From contig JAZGTN010000064.1 in NCBI GenBank assembly GCA_037783415.1, positions 3,273,001 to 3,337,000 on the forward strand: DNA of 64,000 bases, written 5' to 3'. The stretch is from Leptasterias polaris. Taxonomy: Eukaryota; Echinodermata; Asteroidea; Forcipulatida; Asteriidae. The notes beneath the pieces are model-generated. The model saw nothing but the letters and a program-made list of their open reading frames with translations. It was not told the origin of the DNA and searched no databases. Below are positions 11,576 to 23,214 of the stretch, piece after piece (position 1 is the stretch's first letter; every line of letters begins with the position of its first letter). Position numbers and translations under genes: made by a program.

Positions 11576-12289
11576 CTGCAGTAGGAAAGAGGGAAGAGGC
11601 AATATGCATCAGGGCGCTGTAGATCTATCACTTTACGTAAAGTGTGCTATATGCAGAGTTATTTGAGGACCCAGATTGATGAAAATTTTATTATGTAACC
11701 TTCTCGTTCCACAAATATAGGGCAAGGGGGTGGGGAAGGGGTGAGAAGGGAAAGGGGTGGGGGAAGGTGTGAGAAGGGAAAGGGGTGGGGGAAGGGGAAG
11801 GAAGTGGGGGAGGGGTGTGCATGCAGTTGCCATGTCAAATTGTGGTAATTAACTTTCCCATTGTTTTTGTGCTTTTTAGTGTAATAGTCCTTATCGCCAA
11901 TAATAATAATAACACTTAGATAGCGCTGGTATCTTAACCGAGGGTTAATTCATTGCGTTGCACCAACAGAGGGCGCCCTTCCGCAAACCATTATGGGATA
12001 ATTCTTTACATCCAACATGGCCGCCAATGGTGGCCCATCGTTGATGGTCTTTTTGTATTCATTGTTGCCCGAGTCTACACATCATAACTTTAAGTGACAA
12101 ACTTAATAATTCAGAACGCCCGCAGAAACGCCATTTTATTGTTCTATGTACCTTTAAGAGCCATTGTCCTAAATCAAATTAAAAGCCAATGTAAAAAGGG
12201 GTACTTTTGGACAAATTTATGCCCAAGTTATTCCTGCCCTCTAACTGCATGCACGGTCATGACCTACTCCCTAAAAACATCGTGCTTAC
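11576..12289 (-). other. Predicted 714-bp GT-AG intron of the piggyBac 1 transposase
   Basis: The donor is CAG|GTAAGC at 12290/12289. The acceptor is a C/T-rich tract ending CTGCAG| at 11576. Both flanking exons end in phase 0, so splicing keeps frame. The intron contains a G/A-rich tract (11715-11817) and an AATAATAATAA plus TAGCGC fragment (11900-11935) resembling a SINE tail. Confidence 0.8.
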
Positions 12290-12475
12290 CTGCTCCACCT
12301 CGCTCGCCGATTCGCTGGAGGTTGATTCACCACCATCCTGCGTGTCGATCTCCCCTTCCGAGTCGATCTCCCCTTCCGAGTCGATCTCCCCTCCTTCCGA
12401 GTCGATCTCCCCTCCTTCCGAGTCGCTGTCTGCAAATATCTCGGCCAAAATTTCTGCATTTCTATCGCCGTCCAT
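12290..12475 (-). CDS. piggyBac transposase, exon 1 (acidic N-terminus)
   Basis: Starts ATG at 12475 and encodes exactly 62 residues up to a consensus splice donor. The beginning, MDGDRNAEILAEIFADSDSE, matches in kind the start of the uninterrupted transposase at 57573, where EIFADS is shared; this supports the exon call. Residues 17-45 are an acidic repeat (GGEIDSE/GEIDSE) encoded by an 18/21-bp tandem repeat in the DNA. Acidic, low-complexity N-termini are typical of piggyBac proteins. If unspliced, the frame would run ten residues further and stop, giving a short acidic peptide. Confidence 0.8.
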
Positions 12476-12736
12476 AATGTTGCAGCCACTTGTTCGTTTG
12501 AATGAATGCGCGCCAACAGGTCCGCGGCCGGGGGGACGCTATAAATAACAATGGGATTAACGAATTCGCCAATAGAGGGCGCCCTTGTTACTTTCTCAAT
12601 AAGCATTATGGGTGGGGACCAATAAGCGCCACTGGTTGTTAAACAATACATTTGACAAGGTGCCATATGGAGCCCTGGTCGGGAAGAATGACCCCAAATA
12701 TGTGCCATTTGTCGCCCGTGGTACTGATAGGGTTAA

Positions 12737-14582
12737 CTGTGCCCAAGGGCGTCGATCGCTACTGAAAAGTAGGGGGGACGGGCGAGCAAGTCTTGACAAA
12801 ATACATATTACATTATTTGCACCCCCATTACTTTTACATTTAATTCTGTGTTACACTTGTTCCCTATTTTTGTTTGACCAGGAGGCGAGTTACAGGGGGT
12901 GATATTTAACAATAACGTCATCCGAAATGGTGTTTGGGCCTGGGTTTCCCTTATGTAAAACCGAGATTCTACCAAATACAAACATGCTTCGGGAGTCCCG
13001 CGTTTATCGTGTGTCAGCTTGAAGTTCTTCGAAAAAACAAAATACTGCTTCTTAGACAAATCTTGTCATGACCCAAACTGCTCCTATTTATTTTAATGGA
13101 TTTTACTACATTTTTTGCGTTGTGCGATTGTAACAATTTGAAAATGTAACTTTGCACGTGCGCGCACACACAGACTTCCTTTGTGGAGGGATCGTGTACC
13201 ATACATTATAGCATACACAAATGACGCATAACTTGAATGCTAACAAGGTATGTAAGCGGGATTTTGGCGTTCATGTCTTGGACGAAACTTGTCGTCTATT
13301 GTCTGTATTATAGAAACGGAAATAGGCCAAAAATACCATTCTGCGCGTGGTCCATCAAAACAAAAGATGAAAATGAAGAAAACATTTCACCGTTTGTTCG
13401 CTATTCTTTTATTTGAACAAAAATTGTAATGAAATATTAAATCTAGAAAATGGTGTATATTTTTTTCATATTTTGTTGCATATTTCTAATGAACAGTCAA
13501 TCAAAAAGTGGGGGGGACATCTGATATGCTGTCCCCCCCAGTCTAAAAAGTGGGGGGGGACATGTCCCCCCCGTCCCCCACCCATCGACGCCCTTGTCTG
13601 TGCCCTATAATATAGTTGAATTGAATTGAGTTGTCTTAGTAGCCGTTGGACATGTAAGTCCACTTTAATCATTTTGGGGGGATTGTTCTAACCGTTGTCA
13701 ACTCGAATGATCGCAGAATCTCAGAAAAGCCCCAAGTAACCAGCTCCACAAGCAGAGCACTTAGGTCTCACCCGGTCGAGCCATGACAATGACGTCAGAG
13801 CTAATCGAACGCACTGGGGTCAGACCTGGGTCGACCCGGGGAAGCTAATCGAACGCACCCACTGACTGAGAGTCGCGTTGCGTGAACGCGTGCGTGTTGT
13901 CACGTTGGACCACAGTGATGCCGGTATCATGGGCCGAATAATGCAGAGCTGCACACAGAGATAATATTGCTTGACAATTTTATCCTAAGCTAAAAATAAC
14001 TTTAGGTTTTTTTTCTTCTTCTGAAGCAGCTCTATGAAATTGGGCCATATCGGTATGCCATTGCGTCACATGCTCTTTTGGCTTCAAAGCTGGTCAATAC
14101 AAATTCGTGTGTCATCACTTTACTAGAAGTCACCCATTGCTAAAAAATATTTCTTATGACAAAAACTTTTAATTCTGAGAATACCTCGAGTTTAAACAAA
14201 ACGTATGCAAAAGTTAAGTCCAATCATTAATCTTTTCTTGCCAGAACACTATAGTTCAATCATGGAGGAAGATGGTTCAATGCAATGTAGTGGGCTTCTT
14301 GTAATCAGTGTAGCGCGTTAGTGTGAAGTTGGAGTGGCTTACAGTGAAAATAGTTACGTCATTACACTTATGAAAAGGTTATGTCTCTGTTGCTGTAAAT
14401 GTATTGTTCCGGTGACGATGACGGGGTGGCAGAAGCAATTACCTTTCACCCTTGATGTACAGGTTTTCCGTAACAGAAGCATAACGAACTTGGGAGTGCA
14501 AAAAAAAATAACAAAAATCCTCAACATTCTAATTGTAGTTAAGTATCGTTAGTGATGTTTGAAGCGTTGCATGGTGTGGACA
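12737..14582. other. Spacer with a G/C-run foldback
   Basis: No gene recognised. Segment 13508-13582 has alternating GGGGGGG and CCCCCCC blocks (GTGGGGGGGACAT, ATGTCCCCCCCGTCCCC), a self-complementary repeat remnant. At 14018-14050, GAAGCAGCTCTATGAAATTG followed by GGCC matches the end of the MITE at 63474-63672. Other short open frames lack domains. Confidence 0.45.
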
Positions 14583-14586
14583 TTAA

Positions 14587-14723
14587 GAAGTAACTATAAC
14601 TAGTAAACTTGTGCGTAGGCCTAAATCTCTTTTTGGAGGTGTGTTGGCTGAGAGCCAACACTCTCCCCAAAAGAGATTTCCATGTGGTTGAATACCCGCA
14701 AGTTTACTAGTTACAGTTACTTC
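14587..14723. mobile_element. 137-bp foldback MITE flanked by TTAA
   Basis: The arms begin GAAGTAACTATAACTAGTAA and are inverted at the other end with a few mismatches. A nested TGTTGGCTGAGAGCCAACA hairpin sits in the middle. TTAA lies immediately outside both ends (14583-14586 and 14724-14727). TTAA flanks would fit piggyBac-driven mobilisation, but the termini lack the CCC start of the two piggyBac copies, so the driver is uncertain. Confidence 0.7.
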
Positions 14724-14727
14724 TTAA

Positions 14728-15300
14728 GTATCGCTACTGAAAATGTTGACATTTACTACCTGAGCAAATCATACGAAGCACTGCCTGGAGGTCGCATACT
14801 ATACAGCTTTACATCCTCTTGAAGGGGCACTCAAAATGTCCTTATGTTTGCATCTAATTTGAACCGCCGTTCACTTACGGAATGTCGAGCGAAAGGAAAA
14901 CAAAAAGCCTACAAAAAGATAATATTTGCTCTCTCGGCACATCGATTTATGAACCCATGTACACCTTCGGATTAAGCATTACTGTAAACCATTAACTGCC
15001 GATGGCGATGTTTGAAGAATCATCAGTCATGTCAAACAGCCGTCCCAAGGTTGAGAAGAAGACGACACAAAATCAATTATACATCTCGCAGGAACTAGTT
15101 TACATAAGATAGGCCCCCGTAATTGCTTTAGTTTGTCTGCTGAGACGTTACTGATCCGGACTGTATAGGTCACGTGTGTGTAAGTTTATTATTTTTGTTC
15201 GACACTCATCAGAAGCCCTTGCTTTCTAACGAAATAAAAAAGACTTCTATGTTGAGCCTATCGAATACAAACTCATATCATCAACTTGTGAAAATGTTAA
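14728..15300. other. Spacer, no gene recognised
   Basis: No coding or repeat structure recognised. Confidence 0.4.
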
Positions 15301-15665
15301 AGGTATATAGGGTCATACTTTAGTATTGACCCTGCAAAGAAATGTTGTGTAATTGTCCGAAAGCCTACTTATTGTGAACTAAGATGGTATTGGTAGATAA
15401 GCATCCCGCGAAATTAGTTTGTCTGAAGTGTCCCCGTTGATTCGAAACCAATGTATGCCGATAAAAGATCACCTGTGTGCACTTTATGAAAGTTCCTTGG
15501 TGTGCGTGTGAATGCTCAATGCGGCCAGAAATGCGGCTGGTACCCGCTGTCACCTCGCTAACCGCGAATGGATTCGACGTTTTTCACTTATTATATTACT
15601 ATTATTATTATTTTCCTTGCTGTTTTCCAAATAAGCAGGCACTTTATTCAACTCAAACTTTCAGG
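15301..15665 (+). repeat. Dispersed repeat, copy 1 (shared with 49040-49265)
   Basis: The core TGCGGCCAGAAATGCGGCTG, followed by GTACCCGCTGTCACC and GGATTCGACGTT (15518-15582), recurs at about 49121-49185. The flanks also match weakly: AAAGGTATA...GTCATAC before the core, and a CACT.TATTCA motif followed by CTTTCAG after it. No TIRs or coding frame seen; the type is unknown. Confidence 0.65.
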
Positions 15666-15794
15666 TGATCCATCTTTCACGATTTTTGTGTAATGTTTAC
15701 ATGCTGCCATCCACGTGAGCGTTTCCGCGGAATAAATTATCTCATTCATTTTCCTTTACTCAATAATTGCATCATTGGGGACGTGCGTACTTTT

Positions 15795-16015
15795 CAACAT
15801 AAATACAATTAAGACAAAGTTGTACCCCCTTAAGGTAATCCCATTACAAAGCCTGGCTTTGCTGCAGTTGTATGACTTCTGACTGGCGCTCCATCCCCTC
15901 CAGAACAAAGTTGTTGAAAATAATGTGATTGCCAACAGTTCATGGATAGATCAGTTGCTATAGTAGGGCACGTAAACAGGTCGCAGGCTCAAATCCATTC
16001 TAGCCAACATTATTT
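15795..16015 (+). mobile_element. Diverged SINE copy (second tRNA-derived family)
   Basis: Contains GACTTCTGACTGGCGCTCC, a degraded A-box segment (GATAGATCAGTTGCTATAGT) and a B-box-like GCTCAAATCC, in the same order as the copy ending at 7745. Confidence 0.65.
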
Positions 16016-16690
16016 TTTTGGAAAAAAAATAAATAATAATACATGTTTAATAGTAAACATTCAATTCCTTTTGAATTAAACCCAATTGACTACCATATCT
16101 TTTGACATGCTATACATTTTTATTCCACTTTAAGTTTTTGTCTGAAGTGTACCCCATGCGTGTAGTTTGGCCAGGGATGGTGTGTTCGGACAGTGTTTTC
16201 TGCCCCTTTTCTCTGCCCAACTAATAGTCCAATCTCGAATCCTTATTTTTATGCACGGTAAGAAAGTAGACCATGCCCGATATCCAGGCGTAACATAACG
16301 CCAACTTGTGACGTACTTCACGCCCAGTGATTTACACACTCATCCGCTTCACAACCGGAGAGAAATAGATAGCATGCCAAACAAGCTGGCCTACCCTCAA
16401 TAAGCCTCTAACAAGGGTCGACACACGTCCGAGAAGCAATTAAAACAGCTGTCTCTAAATCTATCTTGAACGCGGCCTGTTTCTTGTACGAGTGTCGATA
16501 TGTCGTTAATAATGTCACGGCAGACTGACAAACTCGACCTACTAACGTAGGCATGCGGTCAGGACAGTTTTTTAAATAGCAGCGTTGCCAGCTGAAGAGG
16601 AGCATATTCTTGCCCCTTTTCCTTGTATTTCCGTTGTACATTACTCTACAACTTATCGGTAGTCGACTACTACGTCATGCATTCCAATTG
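16016..16690. other. Spacer, no gene recognised
   Basis: A-rich run after the SINE (16020-16040), then unremarkable sequence. Short open frames of 69 and 77 aa have no domain. Confidence 0.4.
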
Positions 16691-16704
16691 ATCCCACTAC
16701 GTGA

Positions 16705-16985
16705 AAGATCTGGGCCAATTTCATGGCACTGGGTACCCGTAGAAGTCTGTGCCTAAAACAATTCAATTCAATACAATTCAATTCAATTCAATTCAGTTCA
16801 AGTCAATATAGCATTTTCCCCCGTAAATTTCGAAGGTACAATTGGCATGATATTGGGCCCACTGGGGTCCATTTTCACGGCTCTGCTTACCGTAGAATTC
16901 TGAGCTTACGGCGCCCTATAATAAAGCACATAGATTTTTGGTAATATTCCGCGGTATGCTGAGCCATGAAAATGGGCACAGAAAA
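16705..16985. mobile_element. Foldback repeats with GGGCC...CATGG/CACGG arms, plus (AATTC)n
   Basis: CCATTTTCACGGCTCTGCTT (16869-16888) is inverted at about 16954-16975 with two or three mismatches, making a roughly 107-bp foldback. A related end, GGGCCAATTTCATGGCACTG, lies at 16712-16731. An AATTC-type pentamer array (16760-16800) sits between them. The ends resemble the MITE at 63474-63672. Confidence 0.6.
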
Positions 16986-17164
16986 ACCCTTCACAATTGT
17001 CATGAACAAAAATCCACACAAAATACCATTGCAATCGGTGCAAGTGTCAAAAGTGTTTATTTTACCGGAAACGTGAAGGGGTATATCGCAAATGGTTGAC
17101 ACAAAGGGGAATATTTATAGACACCACATCTTGTATATCGCACTGCCTAGTTATTTTCTTGTGC

Positions 17165-18500
17165 ATTGTTTAATCAATCAGTCAATCAGAATACGTTTAT
17201 TCAATGTTGCACAAACTACAGTAACACAAAGTGAATAATACAGAATGCTAAAATAATTATAGTCAAAATGAAAGTACACATACATTTTATAAAAGTGATA
17301 ACAAATGTGAACTTTAAACAATGGCAACATCTAGGTCCGGGGAGAAGCAACAGCTTTAAGCATCTTTGTTGTAACGTAGTTAACTGTAGTCATAAATAAA
17401 AACATTTTATTTTGTAGAATCATGGACTCGGGTGCCTGGTACGAATGAAAAGGCCAGGAAATTTCAAACCCCGGAGTATTTGATTCTTACTACGAAGGAT
17501 AACAGGTTTATGAGCCAAAGGAAATTTCAAACAACTTTGCAGAGGTTTCCTTTTAAGTTAACTTTATACTATTATTGAAATTTGATTGCCGTATTTTACT
17601 TTGCCGTTGATTCCGTGTAATTTGGTGTAAAAAAAACAACTTGTATACAAAACTTGAATCCAGCATCTCCCAATGCGTATGAAATTGCATTTAAGATCAC
17701 TCAGTTTTTTTTCAATTCAATTCAATGTAACATTTATTTCCATCTTGAAAAGTACAAAACAAAATGTTTTAAATAAGCAATATTGTGGAGGCACAATCCT
17801 AATAAGCCAAGGCTTGTAGTGGAGTGCCTTTAGAAGAGAAAGCAGGACAAACAAACAAACTTAGTTAATTAATTATGAACAAATAAACTAGCTGATTAAT
17901 GTTTACAAAAACAAAGTTTAAATTGGGCATATCCTTTTAAAGAAACAAATTTCTTTAATTTCCCACGAGGGCTGCGGGACAGGTTTGCTTGAGTGGATCA
18001 ATGAGGAAGGCACGGGCTTATGAAACGAAAACAACCCGTAAAATTGAGAGGCCTTCAGCTGAAAGACTATTGGGAAATTCAGCCCAGGACCAAATCCTGC
18101 AAAGTCAGTTCCGTCTGACATGCTGTCAAGTTCAAGAAAGCAACACCAAACAATGCAAACACGAAAGACAACGAACTGACGTACAGAAAGTGCTACTAGC
18201 AAACACCGAACAATCCCGGCTAAAACACCGCGACAAACACTCCACTCCACTTGTTGTTCGTTCTATGATACAATGACTCTGGCTTGCTTTCTACGTTGCT
18301 AGAGACTCTGTTGACATCAAACAAACAAAATGTTTAGACAGATTTTGAAAGCCTCTAATGAGGTCGTTCGCAGCTGCAAGAGTTTAGAATTAGAATTTAG
18401 AATTTAGAATTTATTGTCCGGACCATAAAAATACAGACATTTAATTTCCATTGACACATAAGAATAGAACCCTCATTTTAAGTAAAAACTGTTAAAAACT
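17165..18500 (-). repeat. Three LINE 3'-tail-like fragments in the same orientation
   Basis: On the plus strand each begins with a short tandem repeat followed by a TTTATT-rich 3' UTR. They are (TCAA)-type at 17165 with ACGTTTATTCAATG, (TTCAA)n at 17710 with ACATTTATTTCCATC, and (TTTAGAA)n at 18390 with TTTATTGTCCGGACC. This is the arrangement at the 3' end of the CR1/L2-like insert at 38281, so these are probably minus-strand solo 3' ends of related LINEs. No RT coding sequence remains. The open frames at 17918-18276 on both strands are not recognisable. Confidence 0.55.
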
Positions 18501-18959
18501 GTTTCTGCTTCGTAGGCTGAAATGTTTGTCTACGCAGTCGTATTTTAAACTGTGAAATCGGAAGATTCTCGAGTTACTCCTTTTTACTATGCTAATGGCA
18601 GTTGACTGTTTCGTCAGTTGTTCGGTTATTAATTTGGTTATTTATTCTGGTTGTGAAGCCAAGGATTCTCAGAGAAGCTAATTTAATTACTGTAACTAGC
18701 CAAGAACACGCAATTTCTTATTTTGCATCAAATAAACCTGCACACAAAAATGTAGATGATTTTGTGGGGACAATCTGGAGCCCTAGAAAATGTAAAACTG
18801 GCATGCAATTTGACAAACTTGAACAATAATAAATCTAGGGTTTCCAGGTCAATTTAAAACTTCTTCATTCAATTTAATAAAAAAAGGAAAAACCGTGTTC
18901 ACATTTGCGCATTTCTGTCCTCTTCTTTTGCCTATTGCAATAAATTTTGTACACACAAT
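18501..18959. other. Spacer, no gene recognised
   Basis: A 75-aa open frame (18602-18829) has no domain and no sign of being real. Confidence 0.4.
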
Positions 18960-19290
18960 ATTTTGATCTTCTCATTCAGGTTCGTTTTATTTGGTCATTC
19001 TATTGTAATTATAGGCATTCAAGATTAGAGTTTCACCATTCATCTGTTGAATTTTTACTACCTGTTTACAGTTGATGAAATAAAACGGTGCCAGCCTCTT
19101 GCTATTGGCTTTGCGAGATCGAATGATCTTTGCTATCTAAGGAACTTGAAAGATCTTGATTGACCGGTAAATGCTCAACTGCTGAAATTGAATTACTCCT
19201 TTTGATTGATGAATGCTGATGCAACGGAACATGCATTTCCAAACTCTAAATGAGCCAATGCTAAATTGAGCATTTTTGAGTGTGTGTAAA
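18960..19290 (+). repeat. Dispersed repeat of unknown class, copy 1 (shared with 62716-63005)
   Basis: About 300 bp resembles 62716-63005 in the same orientation. Anchors are CTTCTCATTCAGGTTCGTTT (18968 and 62724), GGCCAGCCTCTTGCT-like GCCAGCCTCTTGCTATTGGC (19090), and ATCGAATGATCTTTGC (19119). No ORF, TIR or tRNA-like head seen. Confidence 0.7.
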
Positions 19291-20640
19291 AAATGGCTGA
19301 GGAAACCGTTACTAAAAATTGATTCCTCTGTCGTTTTCAAAAATGGGTCAATTCAAATGGGAAATTTCAACAGAAGCTAATACATAATTAATTGCTGTAG
19401 GGCTTACGGTGTAGCTATTTTGATTGCTTCCATCAAAATAAAGGAGAGAGGATCGGAGCTGGCAGAGCGAAAAAAGTCCGGTTCCCGTTCGTTCCTTCAT
19501 AATAACTAGTGTGTATTTTTGCTAACTGTCCGTATAGGGAACTTCACAACCGTGACGGCAGTGTAAACGGATACAATTGAGGCTTCAGTCGGTGACAAGG
19601 ACCTTTTATTCCCTTTTCAATTAGACCTTTTTAAACACATTTTAGCGTGTGTTACTTTTGGTGACTTTTTGAAAAAGGCGGGAAAGTTTACATGCACATC
19701 TAACGATTGGCGGTTCTTGATATCTCACTCAATGCACCATGCATAGGGCGACCTTGTTTCTTCACCTATACATAGTATCAACAAATATTTAATTGTAAAT
19801 GTCGCATTCACAAACTCGAACATAAATGTAACCAAAGGTGCGTTCTCGTGGTCAAGACAAATTAAACAGGCCCTTATCACATTAGAGTGCCGAGCGCCTT
19901 GTTTGTCAGCCTTCGAATGCGTTACCTTGTGCTGTTTGTTAACTACATCATCAGCATGCAAACCCGGGACCGTCAATGATGCCCCCGGATGCATGTACAA
20001 ATTACCGGTCATTTAAAGGGTTAACAAAAATGTTGGACCGGTCTGTAGATCACCTACACCAAGAAGTAAAATTTAGAGCGCGGAATTTATTTATGTTTTC
20101 TTTCTTAAGCCCTAGCAAGTTCCCGTCTCACTGAAAACTGTTTCGACGCGAGAAAGTTACTCCAGTGCTGCGGTGTCATTAATGTTTTGTTTTATTTTGA
20201 AATGTTTCAATCTAAACGCTCAACTTTTGCATTCACCCTGAACACAAACGATTATTTATCCTGCAATCAGCGAGGAGTGGCTCAAATTAATCCATTATTT
20301 TCAAACTATTTAGTGAATTGCAACAGCAAATTGTGACATTAGAAATTTGTTCCAACTTTTTGGGGTCGTTTGATTTTAGTTTTATTTTGAAGTTTGTTTA
20401 ATCTCTCCGCTGAGCAGTTTGCTTGCTTTCAAAAAACAAACACTAAACTGTTTTGCAACCAACGATCAGTAAATGTATCAACATTTTCAAGTTAGTGTAT
20501 TTACAATCCACATGTGGGGATTTCAAAAGTGTAAAAATTGTGAAATTTCAAGATGCTTTTGAAGAGCAAAACTACATTCCTGATTGTTGATCTACTTATA
20601 TTTTGCTTTAATGGTGTCAGGAGCATGAGTGTTAACGGGT
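19291..20640. other. Spacer, no gene recognised
   Basis: Two loosely similar GTTTTATTTTGAA segments occur near 20188 and 20379. Nothing else recognised. Confidence 0.4.
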
Positions 20641-20815
20641 TGGCTCGGTCGTTTTCCTGTCTTTTTTATCTTTGTGGACTCCGGTTCGAATCTAACCCCG
20701 GACCTTGCATGCGGATTGGGGTTTTCAGCCCTTATGATTGCGTGGGTTTTCCCGGTTGGGACCCCCCTCCCCCTCCCCCTCCCCCTCCCCTCCCCCATCC
20801 CCCCAGTTAAGATCT
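20641..20815 (+). repeat. Possible tRNA-derived repeat fragment with (CCCCCT)n tract
   Basis: GGTTCGAATCTAACCCCGGA (20681-20700) contains a B-box-like motif, followed by TTGCATGCGGATTGGGGTTT. The end is a CCCCCT array (20762-20800). A translated frame across it happens to read ESNPGP; see the rejected items. Confidence 0.4.
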
Positions 20816-22540
20816 CCCCAAGTTGGGGAATTCCTTCGTGACATATAAGACTGAAAAAAAATGTAATGAATGATTCAACTTCCCTGTCGAAAATATTGAC
20901 ACAATAAATCATTAACGAACGGCCGTAACATGTTTACACTTCTGATTTGCTTTTTACAACATGACAACACACACGTAACCCCACAGTAAATAACCTGATA
21001 AAAATTCAAGTACAGCCAAGTATAGTATTGCAGCTTAAAAGACAAAATAAAGAGTCAGTTCCGTCTGACATGCTGTCAAATTCAAGGAAATAGCAATCGA
21101 AGACCCCACGAATCATCGTTGCTTAATTTGATTGCCTCAACTGTAATATTAATAAGCCCGATATACGGATCGACGTTCACACAATCTCTGACAAAACATT
21201 AACCGCTTTTCGTTGTTTTCACTCAAACTTGACCTGGACTCGGACGAGCCCACAATCATTCGACATCTCAAGAATCGTCCTAAACCAAACCAGTCGAACT
21301 GTTATTTACAATGAATGTTTTTTGAGGGAAACCACAAAACGTTCAAGTGTTCCGGAGGACTTTTGTTTTTACACCAATCGGCATCGTCACCATATTCATG
21401 GTTTGATTAGAAGGGTTGCGGCTCGTATCAAATTGAAATGAATGTTAACCGACTGTGAATAAAGTTTACACTAATTGAAATTGTAGCCTAATGATGTAAC
21501 ACACCTCCAGAATAAGTTTTGGTTAGTGGATAGGCTGACCTTGTGTGAAAAAAGGAAGAAGTAATTTTCGACTCCAGTGGTAAAGGACTATAAGTGAATA
21601 TCGGACTTATCAAAGGGGTTCCACACACAGATCAAGATTACTTTCTCTATCTGCATTAATCGGATGTTGCATAATAGGATTAAAAAATTTCCATTTCTAG
21701 TGCAGGTAGGCCTACCGGTAAATAAATTATATTTATGCATAGGCACATTTTGCATTCGTAATTATTTCAAATGGGCGAGGTATACGTTTATACTGGCGGA
21801 GCATCGTGTGATGAAGTGGTGCGTGTGGGGAAACAGATTTTACATACCTGAGTGGGCTTGTGAAAGTGCACATAATTGGAAAGCAGTGTGGGGTTCCAGA
21901 CATTGGAAGGGACTGTACTAGATTGGTTTTGTTAATAAGAATTTCCATTCGTGCCAGTTGTCTAGTTTTTTTTTTTTAAGAAACTTCAAATATGAGGTGA
22001 CGTTAAATGGATTTAATATTTGGTATGTTTTTGAACGTGAATAGTGTAATTCTAACGACTGTACCTGGCAGACCATTTTCGATAGCACACCATTTATAGT
22101 GTGCTCGAAAATATCAACATTCCGGACAACAATTTCTACATATTTATTTTGGTCAACTATCAGACTCAAAACCATAATTTTTTTGTTCAATACTATGTTT
22201 TATTTTCAGCAGGTCCTTAGACTATGTTGTAAAACTTTAAATAAAGCATTTTCGAGGATTATTATTACATGTATAAAGTTGGTACTTCCATCTCTTATTC
22301 TGAAAGTTTACTTTTGTTTGTCTGAAATGCTTAGATTGTCAACGAAAACATTAAACTACAGCTGTCGGAATGCAAGATAGGAAGACTATAAGTTTATGGA
22401 TGCATTATCTGATGTTAACATAAGTGATGTTAGCTTTGCATGGTGAGGATCATAAACAAACAAACATAATAATAATAATTGATAATAACAAAAAACTATA
22501 GGCCCTAGCAGTACACTTGCAGGTACCAGCATGTATAAAA
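20816..22540. other. Spacer, no gene recognised
   Basis: About 1.7 kb. A 40-bp segment at 21053-21090 duplicates 18102-18139. Open frames of 70-93 aa have no domains. A T-run lies at 21966-21978. Confidence 0.4.
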
Positions 22541-22765
22541 CACTTTTGGGAAAGTGTTGGTTATGAGAAAAACTGGTGTGGTCTCGACCGTTCGAACAGT
22601 ATACTCTGCTCGTCTTCAGGAACCCCCCCCCCCCCCCCGAAAAAAAAAAACCACAACAAAAAACAAACAATGGAAATGTTTTCTCCCGTAGACGAACAGA
22701 GTATACTTTTTTGAAACGTCGCGACCACACCAATCCGGCCTTCCTAGAACCAACACTCCTCCTAA
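22541..22765. mobile_element. Foldback MITE with central poly-C/A spacer
   Basis: The left arm contains GAAAGTGTTGGTTATGAG, then CTGGTGTGGTCTCGACC and GTATACTCTGCTCGTCT. The right arm carries the inverted equivalents (AGACGAACAGAGTATACTT, GTCGCGACCACACC, AACCAACACTCCTCC). The spacer is a C17/A10 run (22622-22650). Related arms at 29965-30118 and 34680-34805 suggest one family built around GACGA.CAGAG and AAACGTCGAGTAAA-like words. Confidence 0.65.
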
Positions 22766-23214
22766 AAAGAGGTTTACTGCTATAGTTTTTCTTATTTTAA
22801 AGTTAAACATGTAACTGTTATCACTATATTCCCCAAAACATGTTAGATAGTTTTATCGTACTCAAAACTGTCTTCTTAGAATGAATGTAACTTTCCCCAA
22901 TACCTATATACATATTGAACTCCCCCATTCAAAGCTTGACTGTAATTGTTTTGTTTATACATCTAGCCCATTGTAGGGCCACTGCGCATCAGTAACTGAA
23001 AATACTAAACGCATCAGTTCATTACTTAAAGACAGCGTTCATGGTCTGTCTTGAGCTTACTCGCAATTGAACTTCAGACTTTAATAATCATGTATACCAC
23101 ACGGGGAACTTACACAACATATATTGTACTCGTTTCTTGGCAACGACGCATTGGAACTGCTAAAATTTACTACAGGAGACCGTTGAGAGAAGAACACTAT
23201 GTACTTTTGTTTAC
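22766..23214. other. Spacer, no gene recognised
   Basis: No coding or repeat structure recognised. Confidence 0.4.

Larger units (their letters stand above)
9386..12732 (-). mobile_element. Complete piggyBac element 1, TTAA target site
   Basis: The element is 3,347 bp and flanked on both sides by TTAA (9382-9385, 12733-12736), the family's canonical target. The left end begins CCCTATCATTACCA and the right end is the inverted CCCTATCAGTACCA, a 14-bp TIR with one mismatch. It carries one transposase gene on the minus strand in two exons. The 3' region holds an 85-bp tandem duplication and a C/T tract. I see no disabling mutation. It is related to, but distinct from, the element at 54132-57873. 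Confidence 0.92.

Noticed and set aside
12286..12708. 140-aa minus-strand frame with repeated STRKEGR
   Set aside because: Alternative-frame reading of the exon 1 tandem repeat; the acidic GGEIDSE frame matches the sister transposase.
20553..20810. Frame reading ...LCGLRFESNPGP, similar to a 2A ribosome-skipping motif
   Set aside because: The 2A consensus needs D-V/I-E-x-N-P-G-P. Here the D and V/I are replaced (R, F), nothing coding follows, and the DNA (GGTTCGAATC) fits a tRNA-derived repeat. A similar chance FGSNPG occurs at 30250.
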